From assembly GCA_024400545.1 (NCBI GenBank), contig JAKSMO010000008.1, forward strand, positions 1 through 55,142: a DNA stretch of 55,142 nucleotides, written 5' to 3'. The notes beneath the pieces are model-generated. The model was not told the DNA's origin, searched no databases, and saw only the letters and a program-made list of their open reading frames with translations. The position numbers were made by a program, and so were the translations under genes. The DNA is from Bacteroidales bacterium. GTDB taxonomy: Bacteria; Bacteroidota; Bacteroidia; Bacteroidales; P3. Below are positions 9,392-16,906 of the stretch, piece after piece; the stretch's first letter is position 1; each line of letters begins with the position of its first letter.

Positions 9392-10852
9392 ATATCGCAA
9401 AAAGAAGGGCTTGGTCTCATCCTCATCTTTGGGCTGCCAGGGACCTCGGAGCAGAAAACCGCTGGCTGGAGTAGGTGTAACGGTGTATTGCAGCTGACCT
9501 TCGGGGTTGATGAGTATAAAATGGGGATACGACACCACCTTGTAGTGCTCCAACAGCTTGTAGTTGCCGTTAAAGTGGAGCCACGTCCAGTTGTATCGCC
9601 TACCTTTCTTCGTGTTGCGCAGCAGATGGTACATCTTGGCAAACTCGCGGTCGCAGCAGATGGTCACAAACTCCACATTCTTATTTTTTGCATAAATGCT
9701 GTCTTTAAAATGCGCCAGGGTCTCTATCTCGGCTATGCTGTTGGGATCGCCTACACGCACAAACGACAAATACACCCACTTGCCCTTCATCTCGTCGAGC
9801 GACACCGGGTTCTTATCTACATTGGGCAGCGTAAAGGTGGGCACTTCCACACCTTCTTCCTGCTGATGCAGACTGTTGGCCAGACGTTCTGCCAGCACTT
9901 TGTGCTCGGGAAATTTGGTGCGGGCGCCTATCATCTTTATCATCTTCACCACCTGGGCCCCGTCGTAATATTTATTCTGATAATACGACTCTTGCAAAGC
10001 CTGCAAGGCCACCAATTCGCGCACTTGCTCGTTACGGATCAGGGTGTCCAGGCCAATGGAGTCGAGATACACATTTACCTTCAAGTTATTCACCCAGTTG
10101 CCCATCTGCCAGGCGGGAATCTTGTTGGTGCCCTTCGACAACGAATTGGCAAAGATGGTGGTAAAAAACGACATGTAGTTGTCGTCGTAATACAGTATCG
10201 GCTGGTCCTTGATATATTTGTTCACCAGGTTGCGACGGCTGTCGAAATGCAGACTATATTTAAGGCTGGCCAGCTGGTAACGTTTGTATCTGTTAAAGAA
10301 TTCGTTGCGGGTGTCGGGAGCCTTGGCGTTCACCTCGGCCACCAGGCTGTCGAAATAGCGTTTCTGCGGACGGAATCGGGCATCAAAAAACATCTTGTGC
10401 TCGTTGATATACTGCGCCACCACAGCCTCATAGTTGCTAATCATGCCGTTTAACTCGTCGGCAGGCATATTCACAAACTCCAAGGGCAGCACCTCGGGGT
10501 CGAGAAACACGTTCTTCTTCTCATCAATATCCCAGTCAAACCTAGGCACATACACCTCGTATTCCCTACCGGGCTCCACAAAGAATGACTGGCTGTAGTT
10601 CTCTATCTGCAAAAACATGGTAGTGGGATAGTTGGCATAGGCGTGAAGCTCAAAATTGCGGTTGTCGTTAATCACCACATGGTCCACCAGCACCTCTTCG
10701 CGGGTAAGCATATCTGTGTAGCGATACAGGCTCACCTCTTTGCCGGCGCCGCCCACCACCTCGCCGCGGATAGTGATATTGGTCTGAGCCCACAACGGAG
10801 CCACCGAGACCATCAGTACTGACAATAAAATAAAACGTGCAAACTTACTCAT
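9389..10852 (-). CDS. Secreted thioredoxin-fold (TlpA/AhpC-like) protein lacking the CxxC
   Basis: 487 residues with a signal peptide (1-22, ending LWAQ). An N-terminal beta domain beginning ITIRGEVVGGAGKEVSLYRY resembles the DUF4369-type domain that precedes thioredoxin modules in Bacteroidetes. A long helical middle part follows, then a C-terminal thioredoxin-like domain from about residue 335 (VPTFTLPNVDKNPVSLDEMK, then GKWVYLSFVRVGDPNSIAE). At the position of the WCxxC redox motif it has FVRVGDPNS, with no cysteine. The cis-proline region SYPHFILINPEGQ is kept. The protein is therefore probably not a thiol oxidoreductase and may be a binding or scaffold derivative. Upstream, GCAAAAAGTA at 10878-10887 reads on the minus strand as a -7-like box. 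Confidence 0.8.
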   Translation of the reverse strand: MSKFARFILLSVLMVSVAPLWAQTNITIRGEVVGGAGKEVSLYRYTDMLTREEVLVDHVVINDNRNFELHAYANYPTTMFLQIENYSQSFFVEPGREYEVYVPRFDWDIDEKKNVFLDPEVLPLEFVNMPADELNGMISNYEAVVAQYINEHKMFFDARFRPQKRYFDSLVAEVNAKAPDTRNEFFNRYKRYQLASLKYSLHFDSRRNLVNKYIKDQPILYYDDNYMSFFTTIFANSLSKGTNKIPAWQMGNWVNNLKVNVYLDSIGLDTLIRNEQVRELVALQALQESYYQNKYYDGAQVVKMIKMIGARTKFPEHKVLAERLANSLHQQEEGVEVPTFTLPNVDKNPVSLDEMKGKWVYLSFVRVGDPNSIAEIETLAHFKDSIYAKNKNVEFVTICCDREFAKMYHLLRNTKKGRRYNWTWLHFNGNYKLLEHYKVVSYPHFILINPEGQLQYTVTPTPASGFLLRGPWQPKDEDETKPFFLRY

Positions 10853-10929
10853 TTTCTTTCTGTTTTCATATTGTAACGCAAAAAGTATTTTTTTATTGTG
10901 CCCACCTAATAATTATCCTTTGTGGGGAG

Positions 10930-11160
10930 GTTGATGGAGGTGATGGAGTTAATGGAGTTGATGAGGTTTGGGAGTTAATGAGGTTTGGGAGTTAATGAAG
11001 TTGATGGAGTTTGGAAGTTGCTTAGTTGCTTAGTTGTTTAGTTGCTTAGTTGTTTAGTTGAAGGGCAGGAGCCGGGGGAGTTGAAGGGCGGGAGCCGGGG
11101 AAACGTAAACCAGCCCCTGCCCACTCTACACTCAAAAATCTTAAATCTTAAATCTTAAAT
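10930..11160. repeat. Cluster of four different tandem microsatellites in an intergenic gap
   Basis: The gap 10853-11214 holds no gene that I can support. From left to right it contains: degenerate 8-10-base units of the TTGATGGAG / TTAATGAAG / TTTGGGAG type (10930-11018); five octamers TTGCTTAG or TTGTTTAG (11018-11057); two copies of a ~23-base GC-rich unit with the core TTGAAGGGC (11056-11100); and 3.5 copies of AAATCTT (11136-11160) directly before a terminator. Four unrelated arrays side by side suggest a locus prone to slippage growth. Confidence 0.85.
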
Positions 11161-11192
11161 AAAAAAAGGGGGCCGCCTTTTGCCCCCCCTTT
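11161..11192 (-). terminator. Rho-independent terminator of the small lipoprotein gene
   Basis: Read on the minus strand, AAAGGGGG pairs with CCCCCTTT around a loop and is followed by a run of seven Ts. It begins 23 bases past the stop of the lipoprotein gene. Confidence 0.85.
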
Positions 11193-11214
11193 ATGCTATA
11201 TTGTGGCGCGCTGA

Positions 11215-11670
11215 TTATTGAGCGGCGCCCAAGGCTTGCAACAACGTGAGTATCGAAGTTACCGTATTCACGCTATTGGCTATGTTGGAGGCATTTACAT
11301 TAAGGCCTGTAACATTATTCATCGTGTTGATGATATTGCCCACATTGGCCGAGGTGATAAGTCCGGCGCCGCCAGCCACCATACCTGCTGCAAACGACTG
11401 TTTGTATGCTGCATTGGACTGGTTGTTGCGGTAGTTGGTGTAGCCAGTAGCCACCACGAGGGCGTTGCTGAGGTCGAGGGCATTGCTGAGGCTGATGGTG
11501 CCGTTGGCACGATAAGAGTTGTACAGGCCAATCATAGCGGTGGCAGTGCTCTTGCCCGATGCCTTGGCAGCGGCATCGCTGTTGGTGGATGCTCCGGTTT
11601 TGCTAGTACCACCACAAGCGGCAAATGCCAGGGTAGCAAAGCACATCAGAATGATACTTAATCTTTTCAT
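11215..11670 (-). CDS. Small Ala/Asn-rich lipoprotein of unknown function
   Basis: 151 residues. A basic and hydrophobic N-terminus leads to a lipobox FAAC with the lipidated Cys at residue 19, so the product is an exported lipoprotein. The mature part begins with a low-complexity Gly/Ser/Thr/Ala linker. It continues with helical Ala/Asn-rich sequence (AMIGLYNSYRANGTISLSNA; NIINTMNNVTGLNVNASNIA), where hydrophobic spacing suggests amphipathic helices. I do not recognise a named domain. It is monocistronic, with its own promoter, divergent from pruA, and a strong terminator. Confidence 0.75.
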   Translation of the reverse strand: MKRLSIILMCFATLAFAACGGTSKTGASTNSDAAAKASGKSTATAMIGLYNSYRANGTISLSNALDLSNALVVATGYTNYRNNQSNAAYKQSFAAGMVAGGAGLITSANVGNIINTMNNVTGLNVNASNIANSVNTVTSILTLLQALGAAQ

Positions 11671-11708
11671 TGTCGTTATTGTTGTTTATTTTTGTTATTT
11701 TTGAATAT

Positions 11709-11717
11709 GCAAAGTTA
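11709..11717 (-). promoter_or_regulatory. -7 promoter element of the small lipoprotein gene
   Basis: On the minus strand this reads TAACTTTGC, matching TAnnTTTG, about 38 bases before the lipoprotein ATG at 11670. It is back to back with the pruA promoter. Confidence 0.65.
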
Positions 11718-11725
11718 CATTTTTT

Positions 11726-11756
11726 TTTGCATATTGGAAAAAAAACGTATTTTTGC
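11726..11756 (+). promoter_or_regulatory. Promoter of pruA (-33 and -7 boxes)
   Basis: TTTG at 11726-11729 and TATTTTTGC at 11748-11756 are 18 bases apart, close to the spacing known for Bacteroidetes promoters. The pruA ATG is 35 bases downstream. Confidence 0.75.
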
Positions 11757-11791
11757 AAAAAAATTTAATAATAAACTTATTGTTAAGTCCT

Positions 11792-13426
11792 ATGAATAAC
11801 ACTATCTTCTCTTTCCCGAAACCTGAGAACGAGTCCGTTCTTGGTTACAAACCCGGCAGCGCAGAGCGCAAAGCCATCCGCGAAGCATTGAACGAACTCT
11901 ACAACACCGTTACCGACATTCCCGCCATCATCGGCGGCAAAGAGGTGCGCACCGGCCAAACCGGCCAGGTGGTTATGCCTACCGAGAACAAGCACGTTTT
12001 GGCCACCTACCACAAGGTGGGCGAAGAGGAAGTGAAGATGGCCATCGACGCAGCCATGAAGGCTCACGAGGAATGGGCCAACACCCCCTGGATCGACCGC
12101 GCCAGCGTCATGCTGAAAATCGCCACCCTCATCACCGGCAAATATCGTTGGCTTATCAATGCCGCCACCATGCTCGGCCAGGGCAAAACCACCATGCAGG
12201 CCGAAATCGATGCCGCTTGCGAGCTTGCCGACTTCCTGCGCTACAATGCCTTCTACGCTTCGCAGATCTATAGCGACCAGCCCTGCAGCGACAAAGGCAC
12301 CCTCAACTATGTCACCTATCGCCCCCTCGAAGGCTTCGTGTTTGCCATCACCCCCTTCAACTTCACCTCTATTGCTAGCAATTTGTGCCTCAGCCCCGTG
12401 CTCATGGGCAATGTCTGCATCTGGAAACCCAGCACCACCGCCCTCCTCAGCAACTACCTGCTGATGAAAATCTACAAAGAGGCCGGCGTGCCCGACGGCG
12501 TAGTCAACTTCCTGCCCGGCAGCGGCTCCGTGATCGGCAAGGTGGCCTTCGACAACGAGAACCTCGCCGGTGTGCACTTCACCGGCAGCACTGGCACCTT
12601 CAACAGCTTCTGGAAATCCATCGGCGACAATATCACCAAATACCGCACCTATCCCAAAATCGTGGGCGAAACCGGCGGCAAAGACTTCATTTTTGCCCAC
12701 AACTCGGCAGCTGCCGACCAGGTGGCCACAGCCATCGTCCGCGGTGCCTTCGAGTTCCAGGGTCAGAAATGCTCCGCCGCTAGCCGTGCTTATATCCCCG
12801 CCAGCCTGTGGCCCGAGGTCAAACGTATCATTGGCGAAATGATTGCCGAAATCAAGATGGGCGATGTGCGCGACTTCAGCGCTTTCGTCAACGCCGTGAT
12901 CGACGAGGCTTCGTTCGACAACAACATGCGCTATATCGAACATGCCAAGCAGAGCCCCGATGCCGAAATCGTTTTCGGTGGCCACGGCGACAAGAGCCAG
13001 GGATGGTTTATCGAGCCCACTGTCATCCTGGCCAAGACTCCCCAATACAAATCCATGTGCGAAGAAATCTTCGGACCCGTCATCACTGTTTATGTCTATG
13101 ACGACGACAAATATGAAGAGACCCTCCACCTCTGCGACCAAACTTCTCCCTACGCCCTCACCGGTGCCATCTTTGCCACCGACCGCAAGGCCCTGCGCCT
13201 GGGTGCCGACATCCTGAAGTATGCCGCAGGCAACATCTACTACAACGACAAGCCCACCGGCGCTGTCGTAGGCCAGCAGCCCTTTGGCGGTGCCCGCGCC
13301 AGCGGCACCAACGATAAGGCAGGCTCCTACCTCAACCTTATCCGCTGGACCAGTCCCCAGGCCATCAAAGAGACTTTCGACGCCGCTCACGACTACAAAT
13401 ATCCCTTCATCAGCGACGCTGAATAA
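11792..13426 (+). CDS. pruA: L-glutamate gamma-semialdehyde (delta-1-pyrroline-5-carboxylate) dehydrogenase
   Basis: NAD-dependent oxidation of glutamate semialdehyde to glutamate, the second step of proline breakdown. The ATG at 11792 gives 544 residues, typical of single-domain P5C dehydrogenases; an upstream in-frame TTG lies inside the promoter and is rejected. Visible aldehyde dehydrogenase motifs are TPFNFTSIASNL (NAD-binding entrance), FTGSTGTF, VGETGGKD with general-base Glu293, GQKCSA with catalytic Cys327, and EEIFGPVITVYVY. No proline dehydrogenase gene is adjacent. The gene is strongly GC-biased at third positions, which produces a 535-codon antisense frame with no coding signal. 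Confidence 0.95.
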   Translation: MNNTIFSFPKPENESVLGYKPGSAERKAIREALNELYNTVTDIPAIIGGKEVRTGQTGQVVMPTENKHVLATYHKVGEEEVKMAIDAAMKAHEEWANTPWIDRASVMLKIATLITGKYRWLINAATMLGQGKTTMQAEIDAACELADFLRYNAFYASQIYSDQPCSDKGTLNYVTYRPLEGFVFAITPFNFTSIASNLCLSPVLMGNVCIWKPSTTALLSNYLLMKIYKEAGVPDGVVNFLPGSGSVIGKVAFDNENLAGVHFTGSTGTFNSFWKSIGDNITKYRTYPKIVGETGGKDFIFAHNSAAADQVATAIVRGAFEFQGQKCSAASRAYIPASLWPEVKRIIGEMIAEIKMGDVRDFSAFVNAVIDEASFDNNMRYIEHAKQSPDAEIVFGGHGDKSQGWFIEPTVILAKTPQYKSMCEEIFGPVITVYVYDDDKYEETLHLCDQTSPYALTGAIFATDRKALRLGADILKYAAGNIYYNDKPTGAVVGQQPFGGARASGTNDKAGSYLNLIRWTSPQAIKETFDAAHDYKYPFISDAE

Positions 13427-13438
13427 GCTATGCCATCC

Positions 13439-13471
13439 AAAGGTGTCGAGCCTTTCTCGACACCTTTTTTT
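13439..13471 (+). terminator. Rho-independent terminator of pruA
   Basis: A perfect 12-bp stem (13439-13450 with 13456-13467) closes a 5-base loop. It is followed by a run of Ts to 13471 and begins 13 bases after the pruA stop. Confidence 0.9.
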
Positions 13472-13489
13472 ATTCCTTATAACACAACA

Positions 13490-14215
13490 ATGAAAAAACT
13501 GTTTATCCTGTTGTTACTCGCTGTGACAACCCTCAGTGCCACCCACGCGCAGGTACGCCCCGAAGAAACCGTGGTAGTGCCCAGCAACAAGCAATCGCAC
13601 TTCAGCATTGGTCTGCTGGGCGGCATCGACCGCAACTACCACATCGTTGATATGTCGTACATGGCCGACTACAAATATTCGCCCTATGCCCCAGGAGCCA
13701 CCTACGGCCTCCAGATCGGCGTTTCGCCCTGGAAATGGCTCACACTGCGTGTCGATGGCATGATAGTGGATAAGAATATCTACCGCGACCACGTCGTGTC
13801 GGGCACCAACATGTCGTTCCCCGACACGGCTCGCAACCAGTACGTCAACGTCCCCGTCATGCTCATGTTCAACATGGGCAAGGTAGTAAGGCTGCATGCC
13901 TTTGGCGGCGCCTATCTCGGCTACTGGCTCAGCAGTCGGCACACCGGCCGCTCCATGGGCGTTTTTGGCAACCCCTCCTACGACCAAACTATCGACTTCA
14001 GCTCGTCCGAGTCGCAATTGCGCGACAACCGTGCCGACCGCGGCTTTGTGTGGGGCGGCGGACTCAGCGTAGTCATCAAACGTCATTTCGAGATTGGCGG
14101 CGAGGTGCGCTGGTACTATGGCACCGAGGATATGCAAAAACCCTACATGACCAACCTCAATCCCCGCTACAACACCACCTTTGCCATTCAGGGCGGCGTG
14201 AGTTATTTGTTCTAG
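13490..14215 (+). CDS. Small outer-membrane beta-barrel protein (PorT/OmpW-like class)
   Basis: 241 residues from the ATG at 13490. The longer open frame would start inside the pruA terminator and is rejected. A signal peptide (about residues 1-19, ending THAQ) is followed by an 8-10-strand barrel pattern with GLLGGIDRNYH, TYGLQIGVSPWKWLTLRVDG, VPVMLMFNMG and a final strand IQGGVSYLF ending in Phe. It fits the outer membrane protein beta-barrel domain widespread in Bacteroidetes. The stop is 12 bp before an S41 protease lipoprotein gene, so the two are probably cotranscribed. The substrate or role is unknown. Confidence 0.75.
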   Translation: MKKLFILLLLAVTTLSATHAQVRPEETVVVPSNKQSHFSIGLLGGIDRNYHIVDMSYMADYKYSPYAPGATYGLQIGVSPWKWLTLRVDGMIVDKNIYRDHVVSGTNMSFPDTARNQYVNVPVMLMFNMGKVVRLHAFGGAYLGYWLSSRHTGRSMGVFGNPSYDQTIDFSSSESQLRDNRADRGFVWGGGLSVVIKRHFEIGGEVRWYYGTEDMQKPYMTNLNPRYNTTFAIQGGVSYLF

Positions 14216-14227
14216 AAAACAACCACT

Positions 14228-15556
14228 ATGAAGATATCATTATACCGTCTGGCTGTCACAGCCTCCCTCCTACTCTCGCTGGCCTCCTGCCGCAAAGAGT
14301 CGGAAGTATTCGATTTCCCTAACCCCAACACCCGCGTTAGCAAAACCTACTCCCAGCAGTTCGAAACCGTATGGCAAGGCATGGACCAAGGCTATGTCTT
14401 CTGGGGGCGCGACACCGTTGATTGGGATGCCCGCTACCAACAATACCAACCCATCTTTGCCGAGTTCGACACCCGCCCCAAACGGGTCTCCTATGCCGAA
14501 TATGCAGCAGCGTGGGAGGGCTTGTTCGAAGGCCTGCTCGACCATCACCTCATGGGCATGTTCTACTCGCCTTACGGCAAAATGGCCGCCTACGTGAACC
14601 CCGGTCACAACAACTATTCCCACCAATCCAGTGCCGGTTTCGAACGCGAAAAGCAACTCGAAGTGCTGAAGAAACGCTCCGACCTCGTGCGCTACATTGG
14701 CTGCGACCCGCAGGACTACGGCCAGGTCAACATACCAGGCACCTATTTCGCCCTCATCAAAGGACGCAATGCTGGCGAGCTGATAGCCTATTTCCGTTTC
14801 ACCAATTTCTACCTCAACGATATCTATCGCTACCGCGATGCCATCCCCAACAGCGTCAGCGCTCAAGCCGCGCTCCGAGCCTTCTATGGCCCCCGCTACT
14901 GGGAAGGCGCCATGGACGAGGCTAGCTACATCAACAACGACTCTGTGGTGGGTATCATCATGGATCTGCGTGGCAACGGCGGCGGCAGCACCGGCGACCT
15001 CCAGCCCTTCATCGCATCCCTCACCCAGGGTCAAAACACTGTGGGCTACACCCGCGTCAAAGATGGCTTTGGCCGCCTTGACTACAGTCCTTGGAGCGAA
15101 TACAACATTCCCTGCCCCTCACGCCACATCCTCAAAGAGAAGCCCATCGTAGTGTTGGCCGACATCAACTCCGTGAGCTGCGCCGAGCTGGCCACCATGC
15201 TCATCAAAAACCTGCCCAACGGCACCTTTATCGGCGAGCGCACCTATGGCGCCATCGGTGCCCTGATGCCCAACTCCAGCACTGCCCACGACATCTTTTA
15301 TAGCGGCTGCATGGGCGACTACGATTTCTTCGAGTACGGCGCATCTATCTATGAGTACAAAGACTTCTTCCCCTACTATATCTACACCAGCACCTACCAC
15401 ATGGTCGATATCAACCACAACGATGTCGAAGGTGTTGGCGTGCAACCCGACCACGAAGTGCTCTTCAACTACAACCGATTGGTAAATGAGAAGAAAGACC
15501 TTCCCGTCGAAAATGCCATCTACTACATCAAGTACGGGAAATACATCGGAGGCTGA
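14228..15556 (+). CDS. S41-family (C-terminal processing type) peptidase lipoprotein
   Basis: 442 residues. The signal peptide ends in lipobox LASC with Cys21, so the protein is probably anchored in an envelope membrane. An unassigned N-terminal region (~30-190) precedes the S41 catalytic core. The core shows MDLRGNGGGSTGDL, VLADINSVSCAEL with candidate nucleophile Ser317 (S-C-A-E in place of the usual S-A-A-E), and GTFIGERTYGAIG. No PDZ domain is evident between the N-terminal part and the core. It follows a small barrel gene by 12 bp and ends at a strong terminator. It probably processes or degrades envelope proteins; the target is unknown. Confidence 0.85.
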   Translation: MKISLYRLAVTASLLLSLASCRKESEVFDFPNPNTRVSKTYSQQFETVWQGMDQGYVFWGRDTVDWDARYQQYQPIFAEFDTRPKRVSYAEYAAAWEGLFEGLLDHHLMGMFYSPYGKMAAYVNPGHNNYSHQSSAGFEREKQLEVLKKRSDLVRYIGCDPQDYGQVNIPGTYFALIKGRNAGELIAYFRFTNFYLNDIYRYRDAIPNSVSAQAALRAFYGPRYWEGAMDEASYINNDSVVGIIMDLRGNGGGSTGDLQPFIASLTQGQNTVGYTRVKDGFGRLDYSPWSEYNIPCPSRHILKEKPIVVLADINSVSCAELATMLIKNLPNGTFIGERTYGAIGALMPNSSTAHDIFYSGCMGDYDFFEYGASIYEYKDFFPYYIYTSTYHMVDINHNDVEGVGVQPDHEVLFNYNRLVNEKKDLPVENAIYYIKYGKYIGG

Positions 15557-15577
15557 TCATACTCACACCCCACACTA

Positions 15578-15610
15578 ACGCCCCCTTGCCCCCAAGGAGG
15601 CGTTTTTTTT
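15578..15610 (+). terminator. Rho-independent terminator after the S41 protease gene
   Basis: A 10-bp stem with one mismatch (15578-15587 with 15594-15603) and a 6-base C-rich loop, followed by eight Ts. Confidence 0.85.
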
Positions 15611-15615
15611 GTTCG

Positions 15616-15657
15616 GTGATGAGTGATCAGTGATCAGTGATCAGTGATTAGTGATTA
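15616..15657 (+). repeat. Heptanucleotide array GTGATCA x6
   Basis: Six consecutive 7-base units without gaps: GTGATGA, GTGATCA three times, then GTGATTA twice. The array starts six bases after the terminator T-run. It is interrupted at its right end by the IS4-type element, whose target duplication TACTA overlaps the last two bases of the array. Confidence 0.9.
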
Positions 15658-15660
15658 CTA

Positions 15661-16379
15661 GTGATGCGATAAATTTCACTTAACTATAGATACGTGTTTA
15701 ATATTTAATTACTTACAAGCGATCTTTGATTTTTTGATTTGAAATTGATTGAGTAATTTTGCAGCCAAAACTGCAGAATTATGAATATCGGCAAATATAT
15801 CTTCGCTCAAGTCATTGATTTCATACCTCGCTATCAGTTTGACAAACTGGTAAAGAAGTACAAAGGCGACTGGCACGCAAAGAATGTACCACATCGGCAT
15901 CGTCCGACCAATGTTTTCAAATCATAAGTCGAAGAAACTCTATCCGGACCCTATCCGAATGGTTACTTACCATGACTCGGAAACTGGCAGTGATGTGGAG
16001 TTTATCACCAACAACTTTGAGATTAGCGCCCTTGAGGTCGCCAACCTCTATCGCCACAGGTGGGACATCGAGGTTTTCTTCAAGTGGATAAAGCAAAACG
16101 TCGTAGAGAAGACCCTGTGGGGATATTCAGAGAATGCGGTGCGCACTCACTTGTGGGTCGCCATTATTGCATATCTCTTGATCGCCAAGATCAAGGCTGA
16201 CTACAAAAGTCCGTTTTCAATCACCGAAGTGGCAACGCTGATAAGAATCTCGGCACTCGAAAGAGTGGATTTGAGAGACCTCATCACAAGGCCAAAGGGC
16301 CCAATCATTCAAAACCAAAATGTCAAAGAACTAACTTTATTTGATGAATTCTAATAACCGTGCGATTTTATCGCATCAG
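15661..16379 (+). mobile_element. Internally deleted IS4-type insertion sequence with intact ends
   Basis: The element is 719 bp. The left end carries TGATGCGATAAA (15662-15673) and the right end its exact inverse (16367-16378). A further flanking base at each end is mismatched. TACTA at 15656-15660 and again at 16380-16384 is a 5-bp direct duplication immediately outside, as expected of a target-site duplication. Inside are a 5' and a 3' fragment of an IS4-family transposase gene in different frames. The two ends look intact, so the copy could in principle be moved by an active relative elsewhere in the genome. Confidence 0.85.
15781..16354 (+). pseudogene. IS4-family transposase remnant (internal deletion and frameshift)
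   Basis: The 5' fragment starts at ATG 15781 with MNIGKYIFAQVIDFIPRYQF, the characteristic N-terminus (DUF4372 domain) of Bacteroidetes IS4 transposases. It runs about 36 meaningful residues before losing register and stopping at 15927. The 3' fragment, in a second frame from about 15900 to the stop at 16354, carries KLYPDPIRMVTYHDSETGSD and the end of the DDE domain with the IS4 signature Y-x2-R-x3-E-x6-K in YRHRWDIEVFFKWIKQ. About 200 residues between them, including the two catalytic aspartates, are missing relative to a ~390-residue family member. A -7-like box TAATTTTGC lies at 15754-15762. The gene is dead. Confidence 0.88.
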
Positions 16380-16475
16380 TACTAAGGCTGAATCTAAACT
16401 GCCTCAAAAAGCACACTTTGCACAATAAAATTGAAACAACCACGTTTTTTTAGTAAAAATACTATTCGGAATAAT

Positions 16476-16784
16476 ATGAGCCTGATGCTCCGCTCCATAC
16501 TAATGCTACTATGCTCAATCACGCTGGGATTGAGCCTGCACGAGTATTATGCGGTTGATAATGGCTCGTATATTGCTGAGAGTCATACCGACACATCTTT
16601 TCAGGATGAGGAGAGCTTTGATGTGCTCCAACACCAAGTTGATTTATTCTCCATTGAGCCTGAAGAGATTTCTCCACTGTTCCCAATTCTTATTCATGAC
16701 AGCTGGCAACCTTATTGCTGCCAGATAGTTGCCATCCCCGTGGATGGCAGACTCCCGCTGCGAGGGCCTCCCGCGGTTATTTGA
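16476..16784 (+). CDS. Small exported or membrane-anchored protein, unknown
   Basis: 102 residues from the ATG at 16476; an in-frame TTG at 16431 would add 15 residues. An N-terminal hydrophobic segment (residues ~2-20, LMLRSILMLLCSITLGLSL) could be a signal peptide or anchor. An acidic linker follows, and the tail ends LPLRGPPAVI, with a pair of cysteines (PYCC) before it. I do not recognise a family. It lies between the IS remnant and a TonB-dependent receptor gene, 122 bp upstream of the latter, so it may be transcribed with it. No convincing promoter is seen; CACACTTTGC near 16410 is only a weak resemblance. Confidence 0.5.
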   Translation: MSLMLRSILMLLCSITLGLSLHEYYAVDNGSYIAESHTDTSFQDEESFDVLQHQVDLFSIEPEEISPLFPILIHDSWQPYCCQIVAIPVDGRLPLRGPPAVI

Positions 16785-16906
16785 AATTCCGTTTCTCCTA
16801 GATTTTTGATGTATTGAAGCTAAGGCTTCGATAGCATTATTCATACTGCCTTGGATTATTGCAATTCACGGCAGACTGTATCAATTTCATTTAACCTTTA
16901 ACAATC

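Noticed and set aside
11783-13390. 535-codon open frame on the minus strand opposite pruA
   Set aside because: The translation is Gly/Ala/Val/His-rich with no motifs, and pruA on the other strand has all catalytic residues.
13430-13489. Longer start for the small barrel protein
   Set aside because: The extra 20 codons read through the pruA terminator hairpin; a proper signal peptide begins at 13490.
15709-15900. 63-codon minus-strand ORF
   Set aside because: It lies opposite the recognisable 5' transposase fragment and inside the insertion element.
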